DNA from: Halomonas sp. TD01
GTDB lineage: Bacteria > Pseudomonadota > Gammaproteobacteria > Pseudomonadales > Halomonadaceae
DNA length: 64,000 bases
Direction of reading: 5' to 3'
NCBI RefSeq assembly: GCF_923868895.1
Contig: NZ_OV350343.1
Span: 2,480,001 to 2,544,000 of the forward strand
In this document: positions 62,901-64,000 of the stretch, in pieces
Position numbering within the stretch: the stretch's first letter is position 1
How the letters are laid out: every line of letters starts with the position of its first letter
The notes under the pieces: model-generated
Told to the model about the DNA's origin: nothing
What the model saw: the letters and a program-made list of their open reading frames with translations, nothing else
Databases searched by the model: none
Position numbers and translations under genes: made by a program

Positions 62901-64000
62901 CATCACCGTGACCCTGGCCAATGGGGAAGTCATCACCATTGCGGCCAACAGCAGTGCGGGCGAGATCACCGTTGACGCGCCGACCGATGACGCCTACGTC
63001 ACGGACGCGATCACCAACAGCATCGCCACTGCCAGCGAAGCGAATGCCGGCACCCCCGGCGCGCTCGAGAACCTGGAGGTGGCCGGCGACACCAACGTCA
63101 CCACGACGGTCACCGACAACGACACCGAGACCACCCTGACGCTGAACGACGTCACGGTTAATGAAGGCACCGGCACCGCCACACTCAGCGGCACGCTGAG
63201 CAGCGCCCCGACCGACGAGCCGCTCGTGATTGCGCTGGATAACGGCGCCACGCTGACCTTTGGTGTCGGCATGACCACGGCGACCTCGACGGAGTTCGCT
63301 GTTCAGGGCGACGATGTTTATATCGACGGTGAAAGCATTACCGTCAACGCCAGTGTGCAAAGCGGTGGCGACGAGTTCGAAAACCTCAACGTGGACGACA
63401 CCGCCACCGTGACGGTGAATGACACCGTCGACACCGTGACCGTGGGTCTGACGGCAACGGCCTCTGTCGCCGAAGGCGGCCAGATCACCTACACCGCGAC
63501 CCTGACCGACGCCAACGGCGCTCCGGTCACGACGAATAACGCCATCACCGTGACCCTGGCCAATGGGGAAGTCATCACCATTGCGGCCAACAGCAGTGCG
63601 GGCGAGATCACCGTTGACGCGCCGGCCGATGACGCCTACGTCACGGACGCGATCACCAACAGCATCGCCACTGCCAGCGAAGCGAATGCCGGCACCCCCG
63701 GCGCGCTCGAGAACCTGGAGGTGGCCGGCGACACCAACGTCACCACGACGGTCACCGACAACGACACCGAGACCACCCTGACGCTGAACAACGTCACGGT
63801 TAATGAAGGCACCGGCACCGCCACACTCAGCGGCACGCTGAGCAGCGCCCCGACCGACGAGCCGCTCGTGATTGCGCTGGATAACGGCGCCACGCTGACC
63901 TTTGGTGTCGGCATGACCACGGCGACCTCGACGGAGTTCGCTGTTCAGGGCGACGATGTTTATATCGACGGTGAAAGCATTACCGTCAACGCCAGTGTGC
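56980..64000 (+). CDS. Giant LapA-like surface adhesin (partial, N-terminal 2340 codons)
   Basis: The reading frame is open from the ATG at 56980 to the right edge. Residues 1-105 form a LapA-type retention module ([24 protein letters not shown]). T106-A107-A108-G109 matches the TAAG site cut by LapG in Pseudomonas LapA, at the same position in the protein, followed by poly-Gly and [15 protein letters not shown]. Then residues 166-992 alternate Asp with Ala or Ser; two 100-residue Ig-like units follow; then five full 214-residue repeats and part of a sixth. Known LapA adhesins are exported by the T1SS, held in the outer membrane by the retention module and released by LapG. The C-terminal RTX and secretion signal are out of view. 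Confidence 0.93.
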   Translation, partial: MATVIAISGQAWARDEDGNLRELRIGDVLQEGETIITSADGRVELDFADGTGVNVVEGGQEVAVTPELDFDAIVATDASAQDDDLEALLAALDDEDGDLLDLLDATAAGGAGGGGGGGNSFVRLARIAEETDPLSFSTEGGLEGAEFVEFDGGGVAVAAADLDDTDADADSDADADADADADADADADADADADADADADADADADADADADADADADADADADADADADADADADADADADADADADADADADADADADADADADADADADADSDADADADADADADADADADADADADADADADADADADADADADADADADADADADADADADADADADADADADSDADADADADADADADADADADADADADADADADADADADADADADADADADADADADADADADADADSDADADADADADADADADADSDADADADADADADADADADADADADADADADADADADADADADADADADADADADADSDADADADADADADADADADADSDADADADADADADADADADADADADADSDADADADADADSDADADADADADADSDADADADADADADADADADADADADADSDADADADADADADSDADADSDSDADADADADADADADADADADADADADADADADADADADADADADADADADADADADADADADADADADADADADADADADADADADADADADADADADADADADADADADADADADADADADADADADADADADADADADADADADADADADADADADADADADADADADADADADADADADADADADADADSDADADADADADADADADADADADADADADADADSDADADADADADADADADADADSDADADADADADADADADADADADADADSDADADADADADADADADADADADADADADSDADADADADADADADADADADADADSDADADADADADADADADADADADADADADADADADADLEATVTLEAPAQVTEGDDITVTARVDNAPATDLTITLSNGEEIVIAANTTEGSVTFASRVDDVYQQGEQSQTLSITGADGGNYDALDTSSTVTVSTVDDNDVTTITLDAPETVTEGNDITVTARVNNAPATDLTITLSNGEEIVIAANTTEGSVTFASRGDDVFQQGDESQTLSITDTDGGNYEALDTTSTATVTTVDDSDVTTLTLNNVTVNEGTGTATLSGTLSSAPTDEPLVIALDNGATLTFGVGMTTATSTEFAVQGDDVYIDGESITVNASVQSGGDEFENLNVDDTATVTVNDTVDTVTVGLTATASVAEGGQITYTATLTDANGAPVTTNNAITVTLANGEVITIAANSSAGEITVDAPADDAYVTDAITNSIATASEANAGTPGALENLEVAGDTNVTTTVTDNDTETTLTLNNVTVNEGTGTATLSGTLSSAPTDEPLVIALDNGATLTFGVGMTTATSTEFAVQGDDVYIDGESITVNASVQSGGDEFENLNVDDTATVTVNDTVDTVTVGLTATASVAEGGQITYTATLTDANGAPVTTNNAITVTLANGEVITIAANSSAGEITVDAPADDAYVTDAITNSIATASEANAGTPGALENLEVAGDTNVTTTVTDNDTETTLTLNNVTVNEGTGTATLSGTLSSAPTDEPLVIALDNGATLTFGVGMTTATSTEFAVQGDDVYIDGESITVNASVQSGGDEFENLNVDDTATVTVNDTVDTVTVGLTATASVAEGGQITYTATLTDANGAPVTTNNAITVTLANGEVITIAANSSAGEITVDAPADDAYVTDAITNSIATASEANAGTPGALENLEVAGDTNVTTTVTDNDTETTLTLNNVTVNEGTGTATLSGTLSSAPTDEPLVIALDNGATLTFGVGMTTATSTEFAVQGDDVYIDGESITVNASVQSGGDEFENLNVDDTATVTVNDTVDTVTVGLTATASVAEGGQITYTATLTDANGAPVTTNNAITVTLANGEVITIAANSSAGEITVDAPTDDAYVTDAITNSIATASEANAGTPGALENLEVAGDTNVTTTVTDNDTETTLTLNDVTVNEGTGTATLSGTLSSAPTDEPLVIALDNGATLTFGVGMTTATSTEFAVQGDDVYIDGESITVNASVQSGGDEFENLNVDDTATVTVNDTVDTVTVGLTATASVAEGGQITYTATLTDANGAPVTTNNAITVTLANGEVITIAANSSAGEITVDAPADDAYVTDAITNSIATASEANAGTPGALENLEVAGDTNVTTTVTDNDTETTLTLNNVTVNEGTGTATLSGTLSSAPTDEPLVIALDNGATLTFGVGMTTATSTEFAVQGDDVYIDGESITVNASV
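57475..59955 (+). repeat. 827-residue Asp-Ala/Ser alternating tract, (GAY GCN)n
   Basis: Within the adhesin, every first codon of each pair is GAT or GAC and every second is GCN, or TCA (TCC once) in about 20 places. That is 414 Asp with Ala or Ser between, no interruption and no frameshift. Synonymous codons vary freely, so DNA is hexameric but not a simple repeat. Similar stretches recur inside (58380-58620 like 59455-59685). The minus strand and a second plus frame are also open here as a by-product. Confidence 0.95.
59962..60561 (+). repeat. Two 300-bp Ig-like adhesin repeats
   Basis: Two in-frame 100-residue units (59962-60261, 60262-60561) sharing [14 protein letters not shown], [20 protein letters not shown] and FASR-DDV-QQG segments, differing at several codons. 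Each looks like a bacterial Ig-like beta-sandwich of giant adhesins. Confidence 0.9.
60562..64000 (+). repeat. 642-bp adhesin repeats, five full plus a partial sixth
   Basis: Units at 60562, 61204, 61846, 62488, 63130 and 63772 (partial), 214 residues each, in frame and nearly identical in DNA. Each holds two Ig-like halves ([20 protein letters not shown] and [20 protein letters not shown]). Unit-specific differences include alternating C/T at 60873, 61515, 62157, 62799, 63441. The array continues past the edge. Confidence 0.95.

Noticed and set aside
60274..63360. 1028-codon minus-strand ORF across the 642-bp repeats
   Set aside because: Stop-free only because the repeats are GC-rich and identical; no ribosome site or recognisable domain, antisense to Ig-like repeats.
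60562..64000. CRISPR or satellite array
   Set aside because: Repeat unit is 642 bp, protein-coding and in frame, with no spacers.

Overview
The window looks like a chromosomal segment of a halophilic gammaproteobacterium close to Halomonas/Vreelandella (Halomonadaceae). This rests on gene content rather than a search: a seven-gene Mrp Na+/H+ antiporter operon, a PHA-synthesis repressor (PhaR), a Tat-exported HiPIP, the rnr-rlmB-rpsF-rpsR-rplI-dnaB block, and a LapA-type giant adhesin.

Layout. 1-5.3 kb: a truncated GNAT/nitrilase fusion, an EamA transporter, 2,4-dienoyl-CoA reductase (fadH) and threonine aldolase. 5.5-10.4 kb: the prkA-yeaH-spoVR stress cluster. 10.4-12.3 kb: HiPIP, an AsnC-type effector-domain protein and a membrane-anchored DRGH nuclease. 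12.4-12.8 kb: three tandem tRNA-Leu(CAG) genes. 13-20.6 kb: RNase R, RlmB, S6, S18, a membrane protein, L9 and DnaB, with a visible S6:S18-type autoregulatory hairpin before rpsF. 20.7-24.2 kb: small proteins, an FeS-type photolyase, and divergent ferrochelatase. 24.4-30.3 kb: mrpABCDEFG. 30.5-32.6 kb: DUF2256 plus cryptochrome DASH and DUF3429. 32.7-41.3 kb: lytic transglycosylase, retropepsin-like protease, RsmE, PhaR, PurD, thioesterase, phosphoribulokinase-like kinase, HinT, EttA and a PA3496-like protein. 41.4-44.6 kb: a short LOV blue-light receptor, an MFS transporter, an Rdx selenoprotein-family protein and a second EamA transporter.

44.8 kb to the right edge is one same-strand surface-adhesin locus of at least 19 kb: a TolC-type outer membrane protein, a type I ABC exporter with a C39-like domain, an HlyD adaptor, a LuxR-type regulator, three unfamiliar proteins (an alpha-barrel/MurF-like fusion, an exported HExxH metallopeptidase-like protein, and a multi-TM protein with a long soluble C-terminal half that may be kinase-like), then a giant adhesin. 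The adhesin starts with a LapA-like retention module carrying a TAAG site, followed by an 827-residue strictly alternating Asp-Ala/Ser tract, two 100-residue Ig-like repeats, and 214-residue repeats that run off the edge.

Most unusual points: the Asp-Ala tract; the three-gene accessory cassette embedded in an otherwise Lap-like locus; an A8 homopolymer frameshift at the start of the HlyD gene; and a recurring light theme (two photolyase/cryptochrome loci sharing a palindromic half-site, plus a LOV protein). Everything here comes from reading the sequence; no database search was run.
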